Below the pieces are notes generated by a model, which saw only the letters and a program-made list of their open reading frames with translations, ran no database searches and had not been told where the DNA came from. DNA of 64,000 nucleotides, taken from positions 248,001 through 312,000 of the forward strand of contig NZ_CANMED010000006.1 of the NCBI RefSeq assembly GCF_947496855.1, read 5' to 3'. This document shows, in pieces, positions 16,443 to 25,745 of the stretch. A program made the position numbers and the translations under genes. The DNA comes from an uncultured Aquimarina sp. (GTDB lineage Bacteria; Bacteroidota; Bacteroidia; Flavobacteriales; Flavobacteriaceae). Each line of letters begins with the position of its first letter. Positions within the stretch are counted from its first letter, which is position 1.

Positions 16443-19400
16443 CTAAAAATATGCTCTAAGTTGAATGCTACCTGTATGAATTGTACTAGCAGTTTCGCTT
16501 TTTCGACCTAAATATGATATGTTAAGATCCAGATATTTAGTTAATTTTTTTTGTATTAAAAGAGACCAGGTATAATTATCTCCAGGTTGCAAACCATTAA
16601 GTAATTGATATCCAACTGGCGAAAAAGCATTTCCCGTAAATTCATTATTAAAATAATTAAACTCACCTGTAATTGATACTTGTTGTTTGTTTGCGTAAGC
16701 AAAAGAAACCCCTAATTTTTGTTGGGCTAGAGCTTCTTCTCCTGAAATATTTTCCTGATCATTTAAGAGGTAGAAGATACTAAACTGTGTTTGTGGAGAA
16801 AGTAAATAGGATAACTTAGGTTCAATTTTATAACCTTCTAAGAGATAGTTTCTGTTACTAAAGTTTTCTGAAACACTTTCGGTTTCTACAAATTCATTTT
16901 TTAGGTCAAAAAGCCATGTTTTTGCCATTTTGTGTGCAAAAGTTAATTGATGGCTGTCTATAATGTTTTCTTGAAGACCTGTAACTTGTAAGTTAGTATT
17001 TTTAGTAGAGAGAAAAGTGTATGAAGTAGTATATCGTTGCTTTCCACGGTTAAAGAATAAGGTGTTTCTAAAGCTTAGATTTAGTGCTAGTTCATTATCG
17101 TCTTTTTTAAAGGGATTAATATCAAAAGAACTGTCATCGCGCAGGTTTTTTCTGTCTACTATATAAGATGTTTGATTATAAAAATGAGATAAAAGTTTTT
17201 TCGTTTTATTTTCTGACCCAGACCAAGAAAGAGGGTTTAAGGTAATAATTTGACTGAGTCGATTTTGATGTGTTTTTACAAAAAGTTGGTTAGGTAATAA
17301 TACTCTAAGATATATAGCTTCGTCTGTAAATTGAGCAATTTCAAACTCTTCTAATTCCTGAACTCCATTATCATTGTAATCATTCCAGGTGTAGGTTCCT
17401 TGTCCTGGGTCCACTTGTACATAGGTAAATTCCTGTTGAGGTAAGGTTCCACTATTAGTTTCAAAAACAGTATTCCAGTTAATTTTACCTGCAAAAAACT
17501 TTTGATTATAGAGTAATCTTGAATTTAATGATTGTTCGGTCTCACGGTTTTGATCTTCATTATTTAGTGTTCTGTAATTCACGAACAAGGATAATTGTGT
17601 GCTGGTAGTATTTAGTAAATTAGATTTCAGAAAGAAAGTATTTGAAGTGCTTACTTTGTTTAAAAGATTATTTCTTACACTGTCATTGATACGATGTCTG
17701 TATCCAACTTCAGCATAAATTTTTGTACTATCACCTATCCCACTGAAGACTTCATAAGATTTGAATCTTTGGGTATTTAGGGTAAAAGTCTGGTTGCTTA
17801 AATCTATCTCTTTATTTTCTTCCGTAGCGATTTTAGCTCCAATCCAGTTTTTTGAAAAGCTATATGTTAATATGCTATATATTCTGAAAAACCTAGAATC
17901 TAAGTCAGCATTTTTACTATTTAACAAACTTGAATATAAAGAAATGCCTAATTTATTCAACTTAAGTTCCGTATTTAACAAATGTCTATTACCGTTGTAA
18001 TTCTCTGAGAAATTAAGATGCTGAAAAGAATATCTGGTAAATCCTTTTTTAGGATGAAGCAGCTCCAGACCTGATGTAAAAAACTGCTGATCTCCCAGAG
18101 GATTATTTAAGTTCCAATCTCTATTAAATTCTACGTTGTAGATTCTTTCAATACTTTCAAATTCCTTCTGAATATAATCTCCATTGGCAAATGCGTTCAT
18201 TGTCCAGCTACTATCTCTGGAGAAAATTCGTTGCTTCAGCTGCAGTCTTCCTGCTACTCCATCATTATCATCGTCATCCAAATCCGAAAAAAGATTTAGG
18301 TCATTTTTACTACCCGAAATCTCGAATCCAATGATTGTTTTTTCATTTGGGATATAAGAGCCCTGAATTACGGCCGTCTGAAGCTTAGTCGGAGCTACTA
18401 ATTGAATTACGGGGGCAAAATTACCCTGAGGAATACCATTAATAGGCGCTACATATTCAAAAATCCGACTAATTGTAGTAACGTCTCCTACGATATAATC
18501 ACCTTGATTATTACCTACCAATGAGAATCGAACGTTAAACAATTCATCTTCTGGATTATTAGAAAACACAAAAACTTCCTGACCACCAATAACATCTCTT
18601 CTATATAGAATTTTATTTTCACTAAATACATCAGGGACAGCAGATGGGGAAATCATCTGAGTAGTATCATCACCTGCATTGGATAGAATTTCTTTTTGTG
18701 GATCGCTTAAATTTTGTTGTAAAGGTTGATTTTTTGCGTCATTTTCTGAGTATACAAAAGCTCCTATTTTTAGTTTTTCGCTGGTATGTTCACCACCACC
18801 ATACACGATGATTCTAGAGTAATTACGTTCTGTAGTTTGGTATTCTATCGATACTCTCATATCCGAAGTAATTGGAAAGGTTGGATTAAAACGTACCTCT
18901 CCTGCGTTGTAATCTATAATATAATCCTTGTTTTCTCCTCTCTCCAGCAATAAACCATTTACATATACGCGTTCGCTACCTGATACAATAAGAATAAACA
19001 ATTCTCCATTAGGGCCTGTTAGTTTATAAGGACCTTGGTTTCCTTCTTGTCCGGTAAACTGACTTCTGGTAAAAACTCCTCTTACCAAAGCTCCTGAAGC
19101 GAATAGATTTGTCTTAGATTCGGGATGGTTTAATGTTCCGTTGATAGATATACCTTGTACGTTTTTGGTAAACCTGTTAAAGTAACTTGTGCTGTTTTGT
19201 AACTGTACATCACCAGCTCTAACATTCCAGTTTTTACTATATAATTCAATAAAAACCTGATCAAATTCATCAAGATTCTGAGAATATCCACTTTGTTGTA
19301 CCGGTACATTTGCATCTTGTATCGATGCCCGTAGGGATATATTATCACTTATTTTTCCAGAAATTTGTAGATCTAATTCAGAATTTAAAACAGTACTTTG

Positions 19401-19883
19401 ATTACTACCTACGGTGACTCCTCTGGATATGCTTCCATTGGTAGTAAGCCCATCAAAAGGTGTGAACTCTTTTTTGTTATTTGCTTCAGATAAGCTATAC
19501 AATTTCTGCAGATCACCACTTTGTTCGACAATAATAGAAGGGTCGAATTCGAAATATTTTTTAGTCAAAAATTCAGGGTAGCGATAGTATTGTATAGTGA
19601 TTGAATCGTTTTGTGATTGTATCTGTGATGACAAGACAATCGAAGCATTTTCAAAACTAACTTTGTATAATGTACTATCAATTGCAACACCTTGTTTCGA
19701 AATTAATTTAAAATCAAAAGAGTTGATACTTACAGAATCAATGCGGATAGTATCAGTAACTCGCACTTTTTTACTTCTGAAGTTTCCAGAAGTATCCTGT
19801 CCAAGTAGGTTACTTGTGCTAAGTAATACTAAAAAACCTAAAACCGTAAAAATGCGCATCGATACAAAACTAAAGTTTTTCAC
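16443..19883 (-). CDS. Large probable outer-membrane beta-barrel protein, 1146 aa
   Basis: A signal peptide is present. An alternative start at 19859 gives the more typical MRIFTVLGFLVLLSTSN. From about residue 150 on, the protein is long alternating amphipathic strands with aromatic girdle residues, as in outer-membrane barrels (LRASIQDANVPVQQSGYSQ, NWNVRAGDVQLQN, RYTTSYTFLSTKNTNLQ). It ends in LRAYF, an aromatic C-terminal residue as is usual for barrels. Two acidic calcium-like loops occur: DLDDDDNDGVAGRLQ (about 528) and WNDYNDNGVQELEEFE (about 829). There is no TonB box or plug. The family is known in Bacteroidetes as large uncharacterised barrel proteins. Function unknown. Confidence 0.8.
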   Translation of the reverse strand: MKNFSFVSMRIFTVLGFLVLLSTSNLLGQDTSGNFRSKKVRVTDTIRIDSVSINSFDFKLISKQGVAIDSTLYKVSFENASIVLSSQIQSQNDSITIQYYRYPEFLTKKYFEFDPSIIVEQSGDLQKLYSLSEANNKKEFTPFDGLTTNGSISRGVTVGSNQSTVLNSELDLQISGKISDNISLRASIQDANVPVQQSGYSQNLDEFDQVFIELYSKNWNVRAGDVQLQNSTSYFNRFTKNVQGISINGTLNHPESKTNLFASGALVRGVFTRSQFTGQEGNQGPYKLTGPNGELFILIVSGSERVYVNGLLLERGENKDYIIDYNAGEVRFNPTFPITSDMRVSIEYQTTERNYSRIIVYGGGEHTSEKLKIGAFVYSENDAKNQPLQQNLSDPQKEILSNAGDDTTQMISPSAVPDVFSENKILYRRDVIGGQEVFVFSNNPEDELFNVRFSLVGNNQGDYIVGDVTTISRIFEYVAPINGIPQGNFAPVIQLVAPTKLQTAVIQGSYIPNEKTIIGFEISGSKNDLNLFSDLDDDDNDGVAGRLQLKQRIFSRDSSWTMNAFANGDYIQKEFESIERIYNVEFNRDWNLNNPLGDQQFFTSGLELLHPKKGFTRYSFQHLNFSENYNGNRHLLNTELKLNKLGISLYSSLLNSKNADLDSRFFRIYSILTYSFSKNWIGAKIATEENKEIDLSNQTFTLNTQRFKSYEVFSGIGDSTKIYAEVGYRHRINDSVRNNLLNKVSTSNTFFLKSNLLNTTSTQLSLFVNYRTLNNEDQNRETEQSLNSRLLYNQKFFAGKINWNTVFETNSGTLPQQEFTYVQVDPGQGTYTWNDYNDNGVQELEEFEIAQFTDEAIYLRVLLPNQLFVKTHQNRLSQIITLNPLSWSGSENKTKKLLSHFYNQTSYIVDRKNLRDDSSFDINPFKKDDNELALNLSFRNTLFFNRGKQRYTTSYTFLSTKNTNLQVTGLQENIIDSHQLTFAHKMAKTWLFDLKNEFVETESVSENFSNRNYLLEGYKIEPKLSYLLSPQTQFSIFYLLNDQENISGEEALAQQKLGVSFAYANKQQVSITGEFNYFNNEFTGNAFSPVGYQLLNGLQPGDNYTWSLLIQKKLTKYLDLNISYLGRKSETASTIHTGSIQLRAYF

Positions 19884-20011
19884 TTACTGAGATAGTGTTA
19901 ATCCCTTAAATTACTATGATTTATGCAACAACTATTGATTGGAAAGGTTTTTATAGTAGCAATAACGATAAAAGTAACATTAAGTTTTATTAATCTATCA
20001 AAATTTTATGA

Positions 20012-20296
20012 ATGTATTATTATAGGGCGATTTTTAAATTCTTCTGTGATGTAAACCTTTTTAACTTAATATTTTGTCTTTTCATGAGTTTGATCAGCGG
20101 AATATATTGGAGTATATTTTTGTTTAATACAGTGGGTATTTGCGTAGGATTACAAGGCTTTAAGATCTTTAAAAATAACGAGTACTATATGTATGCTAAT
20201 CTTGGGTTTACAAAATCGGAGCTTACTATAAACGTGTTTTTTATGAATGTGTTTATATCATTACCATTCCTGTTTTTACTCTTGACTTTTTTTTAA
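20012..20296 (+). CDS. Small multi-pass membrane protein, probable partner of the ABC ATPase
   Basis: The 94-residue protein is very hydrophobic, with two membrane segments at about 14-50 (NLFNLIFCLFMSLISGIYW, SIFLFNTVGICVGLQGF) and a third at about 73-94 ending in LLLTFF. The loop YYMYANLGFTKSELTINV resembles the cytoplasmic coupling loop of Bacteroidetes ABC-2-like membrane subunits. Its stop is 9 bp before the ABC ATPase gene, so the two are almost certainly one operon. At this size it would have to oligomerise to form a translocation path. The link to the ATPase is inferred from position. Confidence 0.7.
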   Translation: MYYYRAIFKFFCDVNLFNLIFCLFMSLISGIYWSIFLFNTVGICVGLQGFKIFKNNEYYMYANLGFTKSELTINVFFMNVFISLPFLFLLLTFF

Positions 20297-20305
20297 TTCT
20301 AAAAT

Positions 20306-20971
20306 ATGAATAATCTTTTTATTAGGGATCTAACAAAATCATTTGGTAAAAACAGCATTCTAAATCAGGTTGCTTTGCAATGTGGTGTGGGCGAAATTGT
20401 TGGGGTTTTTGGAAGAAACGGAACAGGAAAATCTACGATGTTACGATGTGTTTTTGGAACAATGAGATCTAATGCAATACATATTAGTATAGATGATGAA
20501 ACGATAAAGCCTAAAGAGGTAATAGCAGATGGTAGAATAGGATATCTCCCTCAGGATTCTTTTTTGCCAAAAGAGAAAAAAGTAAGAGATATTATTCCTT
20601 TACTATTTCCAAATGGAGAGGATCAGGATAAAATATTTTATACAAAAGGAATACACGCCATAGAAAACCGAAGAGTAGGAAAACTATCATTAGGAGAGTT
20701 GAGGTATTTAGAAGTTGTATTACTCTCGCATTTAGAGCATCAGTTCTTAATGATGGATGAACCTTTTTCTATGATTCAACCTTCTTATAAGGAGTTGATA
20801 AAAGACTTACTACTATCTATTAAGAAGAAAAAGGGAATTATCATTACCGATCATTATTATGAAGATATATTGGATATTACAGATAGAAGTTTGTTAGTAA
20901 AGGAGGGTGGTTTGATTGCTATCCAAAATAAAACAGACCTAGTAACTCATGGGTATCTTAGATCGCTGTAA
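20306..20971 (+). CDS. ABC transporter ATP-binding protein
   Basis: The 221-residue single ABC domain has Walker A GRNGTGKS (36-43), a Q-loop at Q83 (GYLPQDSF), a signature LSLGE (127-131) instead of LSGGQ, Walker B FLMMDEP (147-153) and an H-loop at H183 (IIITDHYY). All nucleotide-binding parts are present. The domain resembles LptB/livF-like ATPases. The only membrane partner in the operon is the 94-residue protein encoded 9 bp upstream. Substrate unknown. Confidence 0.93.
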   Translation: MNNLFIRDLTKSFGKNSILNQVALQCGVGEIVGVFGRNGTGKSTMLRCVFGTMRSNAIHISIDDETIKPKEVIADGRIGYLPQDSFLPKEKKVRDIIPLLFPNGEDQDKIFYTKGIHAIENRRVGKLSLGELRYLEVVLLSHLEHQFLMMDEPFSMIQPSYKELIKDLLLSIKKKKGIIITDHYYEDILDITDRSLLVKEGGLIAIQNKTDLVTHGYLRSL

Positions 20972-21021
20972 ACTTGAGAGAACTATAAAGAGTTAAATTT
21001 TTTAATCTAAAGCAGGAATTT

Positions 21022-21450
21022 ATGACGGATTATATAGATAAAAAAAGTTGGTGGCGTAAAAACCGAAGCTGGGTTTTAGGGATTTTGATACTAACGTTTG
21101 GATTTGTCATAACCGTATTGATAGTTCTAGGGAAACCTATCGGAGATTTTACCAAAACTGTCATAGATCCATCAGTGTATGACAATGCTTTTGATATGGT
21201 ACAAGATGATGAGCGAGTGATTACATTATTAGGAGAAGTACAACCGATTAGTATTTTTGAACTTTTGGAAGGAGAAGTACGATATGCAGAAGAAGGTAAA
21301 GCAATCATAACAGTTGGGATTAAAGGGGCAAAGCAAAAAGGGAAAATGGACATTGTTGCCAATAAAAAGAATAACACTTGGCAATATCAAACCATCAGAA
21401 TTCGAACAAAAAAACCAAAAAAAACTATTGAGGTGTTAGATAGTGAATAA
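21022..21450 (+). CDS. Coa1-family membrane protein (cytochrome oxidase assembly factor 1-like)
   Basis: The 142-residue protein has one membrane helix at about 14-35 (NRSWVLGILILTFGFVITVLIV). A small beta domain follows, ERVITLLGEVQPISIFELLEG, then AIITVGIKGAKQKGKMDIVANKK and TWQYQTIRI. This is the pattern of the Coa1/DUF1523-like domain, which in mitochondria assists cytochrome oxidase assembly. In bacteria the role is unproven. It lies 50 bp after the ABC ATPase gene and may share its transcript. Confidence 0.75.
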   Translation: MTDYIDKKSWWRKNRSWVLGILILTFGFVITVLIVLGKPIGDFTKTVIDPSVYDNAFDMVQDDERVITLLGEVQPISIFELLEGEVRYAEEGKAIITVGIKGAKQKGKMDIVANKKNNTWQYQTIRIRTKKPKKTIEVLDSE

Positions 21451-21552
21451 AATAGCGTCAGTTTGAGTGTTTTTACGGTAGTAAAAATGTATCGAAAACA
21501 AGATATTTTAGACGAAGTTATCTGATTTTAAAATATCTTAGCTATACCCTTT

Positions 21553-21560
21553 TAACTTTG
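21553..21560 (+). promoter_or_regulatory. -7 element very close to the CHAT gene start
   Basis: TAACTTTG ends six bases before the ATG at 21566. As at glyS, this predicts a transcript with almost no leader. Confidence 0.45.
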
Positions 21561-21565
21561 CCCAA

Positions 21566-24500
21566 ATGAACCCACTAAAAACCATCGTCCTTTTATTATT
21601 CTTTACTAGTCTCTCTTTTTCTCAGAGCAAAACTGTAAACGATACTATTCTGGCTTCTCAATATTTTAAGAAGGCAGATTCTTTATTGGCTGAGAGAAAG
21701 TTAGATAGCGCTATTGTTTATTTTAAAAAAGCGTCGCCTATTTATGAGAAGGCACAGGCTTGGTGGCGAGTGGCTGGGTGTTATAATAAGGTTTCAGAGA
21801 GTTATTGGCGGGATTCAAAACACGAAAAATCTTTATTAAATGCTAGAAAAGCACTAGAAATTAGTAAAAGGCATACGACTTTAGAGAGTTATGAGAAAGC
21901 GAATGCATATGAAAATATTGGTAAAGTTTATTCTAAAAAATCTGATTTTGATAATGCTCTTTTAGAGTATAAAAAAGCATTAAATATTAAGTTGAAAAAA
22001 GCTAAAGAAAAGAATTTAGGGGTAGCTAAATCATACCATGAAATTGGTCACGTTTATAGAGAGAAAGGAGAATATAGAAAAGCCTTAGAGTATTATGAAA
22101 AAGCACTAAAAGGCAACATAAAATTTTACGGAAACAGTAACAATGAAACTGCCCCTATTTACGACAATATTGGAGATGTTTACAATAAATTAGGAAAGTA
22201 TGACATAGCTATAGAAAATTTTAAAAAAGCTTTACAAACAGGAAGCAATGATCTTAAAATTGCAGATTATTATACAAATCTAGGTTATGCCTTTTTAAAC
22301 AAACTGGAAAAGGAAAAAGCATTAGAATGTTTTGAAAAATCATTAACTATTAATGAATTAAATCAAGATAAAATTGGAATGGCACTATCCAATAGGGGAA
22401 TTGGAATGGTTAATCTTAAAAAGAGATTATCTATAAAAGCTCTAGAATACTATAATAAATCTTTAGAAATAGAGATAAATTTTTTTGGTAAAAATAATTA
22501 CCTACTTGCTCCATCTTATCGCAATATAGGGATAGTATATTATAATTTGGAAATGTATAAAGAAGCTGAGTATTATTTTAAAAAATCTTCTTCCATATTG
22601 CGTTCTAAATTTGGAAAAAATCATCCAAAGCTGATCTCCAACTACTATAATATGGGTTTATTACATAAAAAAAAGAAACAATATGATAAGGCATTGGAAT
22701 ATTATGAAATAGGCTTATCTATAATCTTAAATACTTATGGAAAAAATCATTATTATGTAGGAAAATCTTACGTGAGTTTTGGAGCTACATATTTTGAATC
22801 GGGTAATTTTGAAAGAGCTTTACATTATTTTACTAGAAGTGGAGATGTTTTTAAAGAGAATTATGGTGAAGATAGTGCCATTTTAATCAATACATATAAC
22901 TGGATTGGAGCGGTTTATCTTAAGAATAATGAATACTGTAATTCTATTGATTACTATGATAAATCTATAAAAATTAATTTAGGAAAAATAGAGGCAAACA
23001 AAAAATCAATTGATTTATCCTATTTTAATGATTTACGTAGTCTTCTTATTAGTCTCAAGGGAAAATCAAAATGTTTGAAATATCTATATGAAGATAGTGC
23101 GAACATAAATTATTTAGTGCAAGCAAAAAACATTCATGAAAAAACTGATTCCATTTTTAATTTCTTAAGAAGAAAATCAACTAATTATAAGGATAAGATA
23201 CAATTTTCTAAAACAGCGAAAAGTATTTTTCTAGGGTCAATTGAAACTCAATTGCTGCTACACAATAAAACAAAAATTCAAGAAGATATTAATCGTGCAT
23301 TCTACTATTTAGAAAGAAGCAAATCCAATACCCTAAAAGATTTACTAAACGATTCTAATGCAAAAAGCTTTTCAGGATTGTCAGAAGGATTAGTTGCATT
23401 AGAAAAAGACTTAAGAATAGATAAAGCCTTTTATCAATCTAAGGTCAATGAAGAAGTATCCAATAAACAAATGGATTCAACCAAGCTATCTAATTACGAA
23501 AATAAACTCTTCGGCATCTCTAGAAGACAAGATTCCCTAACCAAAATTTTAGAGGAAGATTATCCTAAATATTATCAATTAAAGTATAAAAATGAGGTGA
23601 TTTCGGTAGCTGAGATTCAACAAAAATTAAATGACAAAACTACCTTGCTAGAGTTTTTTACCGCCGATAGTATTACTTATGCTTTTACAATTTCAAAAAA
23701 TAAGATTACGGTAAAAGAATTATTAACTCCAAAGCTTACGGATCAAATTGAACAATTTAGGGCTTCGATGACTAAAAACTATGAGGAATATAAAGATAGT
23801 TCACATGTACTATATCAAAAGTTGATTGCACCTATTCAAGATCAGTTTGTAGGTACTCAATTAATAATAGTTCCCGATGGTCCACTTTGGCACCTTAATT
23901 TTGATTTATTACTAACGCAAGAAGATGCTTCTAATAACCCAAAAGATTGGTCATATCTTCTTGAAAAATATGCTATTTCGTATGCTAATTCCGCTACGCT
24001 TTTATTTGGAAACAAAGTACAGCAGGATACTGTTTCTAATAAGCGACAAGAATGTTTAGCCTTTTCTTTTTCTAGCGGAGATAATATCGCTAATACAAGA
24101 AACCTGTCTCTAAAAACTTTTAGGAATTCGAGTATGGATCTTCCAGGAACTCGAGAAGAAATAAAAGCAATCGCTAATATCGTAGATGGAAACTATTTTT
24201 ATGGATCAGAAGCTACAGAACAAAATTTTAAAAAACATGTTGGAGCGTATAGTATTTTGCACTTAGCATTACATGGCGATGTAGATAATGAACGCCCAGA
24301 AAACTCTAAGTTGTATTTTACTAAAAGCAAAGACACCTTAGAGGATAATTATTTATACAGTCACGAGCTATTTGCGTTAGATATCCCCGCAGAACTTACT
24401 GTACTCAGTGCTTGTAATACAGGGACCGGCAAAATTGCTAAAGGAGAAGGAATTATGAGTTTGGGGAATGCATTTCAGTATGCAGGAACCAAAAGTTTGC

Positions 24501-24799
24501 TGTTAACTAATTGGGAAGTGTCTGATCAGACGACTCCTAAGATCATGGAGTATTTCTACAAGAATCTCAAAGACGGAAAAAATAAAGCAGAAGCATTGCA
24601 ACAAGCAAAGTTGCAATTTCTTGCTACCACAAACGAAGAAACCATCCATCCTTATTATTGGGGAGGATTTTATTTGCTCGGAGATACGGCTCCGATTAAG
24701 TTTCAGGACAATAGTTATGTATATTGGGTGATTGGGTTTGGTGTTTTAGCAATTATCTCACTAAGTTTGTTTTGGTATAGAAAACAACATAGTAAATAA
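21566..24799 (+). CDS. Extracytoplasmic TPR-CHAT protein (caspase-like fold)
   Basis: The 1077-residue protein has a signal peptide (MNPLKTIVLLLFFTSLSFSQ). About ten TPR-type repeats span residues 30-500 (KAYENIGKVYSKKSDFDNALLEYKKAL-like units). A helical linker follows, then a CHAT domain at about 690-1035. The caspase-like dyad is H903 in LHLALHGDVD and C950 in LSACNTGTG. A final membrane helix lies at about 1052-1071, with a basic tail RKQHSK. This predicts a protein anchored at its C terminus with the TPR and CHAT parts outside the cytoplasm. CHAT domains are proteases in several systems (separase-like, Csx29). Here the substrate is unknown and no other partner gene is adjacent. The C-terminal helix and dyad are seen; protease activity is inferred. 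Confidence 0.9.
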   Translation: MNPLKTIVLLLFFTSLSFSQSKTVNDTILASQYFKKADSLLAERKLDSAIVYFKKASPIYEKAQAWWRVAGCYNKVSESYWRDSKHEKSLLNARKALEISKRHTTLESYEKANAYENIGKVYSKKSDFDNALLEYKKALNIKLKKAKEKNLGVAKSYHEIGHVYREKGEYRKALEYYEKALKGNIKFYGNSNNETAPIYDNIGDVYNKLGKYDIAIENFKKALQTGSNDLKIADYYTNLGYAFLNKLEKEKALECFEKSLTINELNQDKIGMALSNRGIGMVNLKKRLSIKALEYYNKSLEIEINFFGKNNYLLAPSYRNIGIVYYNLEMYKEAEYYFKKSSSILRSKFGKNHPKLISNYYNMGLLHKKKKQYDKALEYYEIGLSIILNTYGKNHYYVGKSYVSFGATYFESGNFERALHYFTRSGDVFKENYGEDSAILINTYNWIGAVYLKNNEYCNSIDYYDKSIKINLGKIEANKKSIDLSYFNDLRSLLISLKGKSKCLKYLYEDSANINYLVQAKNIHEKTDSIFNFLRRKSTNYKDKIQFSKTAKSIFLGSIETQLLLHNKTKIQEDINRAFYYLERSKSNTLKDLLNDSNAKSFSGLSEGLVALEKDLRIDKAFYQSKVNEEVSNKQMDSTKLSNYENKLFGISRRQDSLTKILEEDYPKYYQLKYKNEVISVAEIQQKLNDKTTLLEFFTADSITYAFTISKNKITVKELLTPKLTDQIEQFRASMTKNYEEYKDSSHVLYQKLIAPIQDQFVGTQLIIVPDGPLWHLNFDLLLTQEDASNNPKDWSYLLEKYAISYANSATLLFGNKVQQDTVSNKRQECLAFSFSSGDNIANTRNLSLKTFRNSSMDLPGTREEIKAIANIVDGNYFYGSEATEQNFKKHVGAYSILHLALHGDVDNERPENSKLYFTKSKDTLEDNYLYSHELFALDIPAELTVLSACNTGTGKIAKGEGIMSLGNAFQYAGTKSLLLTNWEVSDQTTPKIMEYFYKNLKDGKNKAEALQQAKLQFLATTNEETIHPYYWGGFYLLGDTAPIKFQDNSYVYWVIGFGVLAIISLSLFWYRKQHSK

Positions 24800-24826
24800 C
24801 TTTTGTTACACTAGTGATCTGCGAAA

Positions 24827-24855
24827 GTTCCCTTTCCTGTGGGAGAAGGAGGCTT
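24827..24855. repeat. Degenerate copy of a C-rich/G-rich palindromic intergenic repeat
   Basis: The core CCTTTCCTGTGGGAGAAGG resembles the better copy on the other side of the exonuclease III gene (25674-25708). It is GC-rich against an AT-rich background. See that entry. Confidence 0.6.
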
Positions 24856-24900
24856 TAAAATTATATAATACAAATTAAATCAATAGACTAAAAAGAATAC

Positions 24901-25665
24901 ATGAAAATAATATCATATAACGTAAACGGAATCCGGGCAGCACTAAAAAAAGGATTCATAAGATGGTTACAACAAGCAGATCCAGATGTGATTTGTTTAC
25001 AGGAGATCAAAGCAAATGAAGATCAATTAGACTTAGCGGTTTTTGCAGAAGCTGGATATTCTTATAACTATTGGTATAGTGCTCAGAAAAAAGGATATAG
25101 TGGCGTTGCTGTTTTATCTAAAACAGAGCCTGATCATATAGAATATGGAACCGGAATCGATTATATGGATCACGAAGGTCGTAACCTTAGAGTTGATTTT
25201 AATGGAGTTTCTATTATGAGTTTATATCTGCCAAGTGGTTCTAATATAGAACGTGTGGAGCATAAACTAAAGTTTATGGATGATTTTCAGGAGTATATCA
25301 ACGAGTTAAAGAAGTCTCATCCCAACCTGGTGATTTTGGGTGATTATAACATTTGTCATGAAGCGATTGATATTCATGATCCGGTTCGTAATAAAAATGT
25401 ATCTGGATTTTTACCTGTCGAGCGCGAATGGATTGGAAATTTTATTAATAGTGGGTTTATAGATTCTTTTAGACATTTTAATAAAGAACCAGACAATTAT
25501 TCTTGGTGGAGCTACAGAGCAAATGCCAGAGCGAATAATAAAGGATGGCGTTTAGATTATGGAATGGTGGCACAACCGTTACAAGATAAATTAGAAAGAG
25601 CCGTTATTTTATCAGATGCTAAACATAGTGATCATTGTCCAATTATGGTAGAATTGAATATGTAA
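24901..25665 (+). CDS. xth: Exodeoxyribonuclease III / AP endonuclease (ExoA/Xth)
   Basis: This 254-residue enzyme of the EEP superfamily removes abasic sites and 3' blocks in base-excision repair. The Mg-binding and catalytic residues are visible: N7 and E35 (CLQEIKA), LGDYNICH with Asp and Asn, and a terminal D244-H245 (KHSDHCP). Conserved SYNVNGIRAALKKGF and WWSYRANARANNKGWRLDY mark the ExoA/Xth branch. It stands alone, bracketed by two copies of a palindromic intergenic repeat. Confidence 0.95.
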   Translation: MKIISYNVNGIRAALKKGFIRWLQQADPDVICLQEIKANEDQLDLAVFAEAGYSYNYWYSAQKKGYSGVAVLSKTEPDHIEYGTGIDYMDHEGRNLRVDFNGVSIMSLYLPSGSNIERVEHKLKFMDDFQEYINELKKSHPNLVILGDYNICHEAIDIHDPVRNKNVSGFLPVEREWIGNFINSGFIDSFRHFNKEPDNYSWWSYRANARANNKGWRLDYGMVAQPLQDKLERAVILSDAKHSDHCPIMVELNM

Positions 25666-25673
25666 AACGATAG

Positions 25674-25708
25674 CTCCCTCTCCTGTGGGAGAGGGTTGGG
25701 GAGAGGGC
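25674..25708. repeat. C-rich/G-rich palindromic intergenic repeat
   Basis: CCCTCTCC (25676-25683) and GGAGAGGG (25688-25695) form a perfect 8-bp stem with a 4-base loop. A second GGGGAGAGGG follows at about 25698-25707 and can pair with the same left arm. Such elements occur between genes in many Flavobacteriia as dispersed copies. A degenerate copy sits 850 bases upstream. Confidence 0.8.
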
Positions 25709-25745
25709 ATTTGTAGTCTGTTAAAATTAAAAATATAGAAAAAAC

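Noticed and set aside
21566..24799. Type III-E CRISPR-like gRAMP/Csx29 (Craspase) system around the CHAT gene
   Set aside because: No repeat array, no gRAMP or other cas gene is near, and the CHAT protein has a signal peptide and a membrane helix unlike Csx29.
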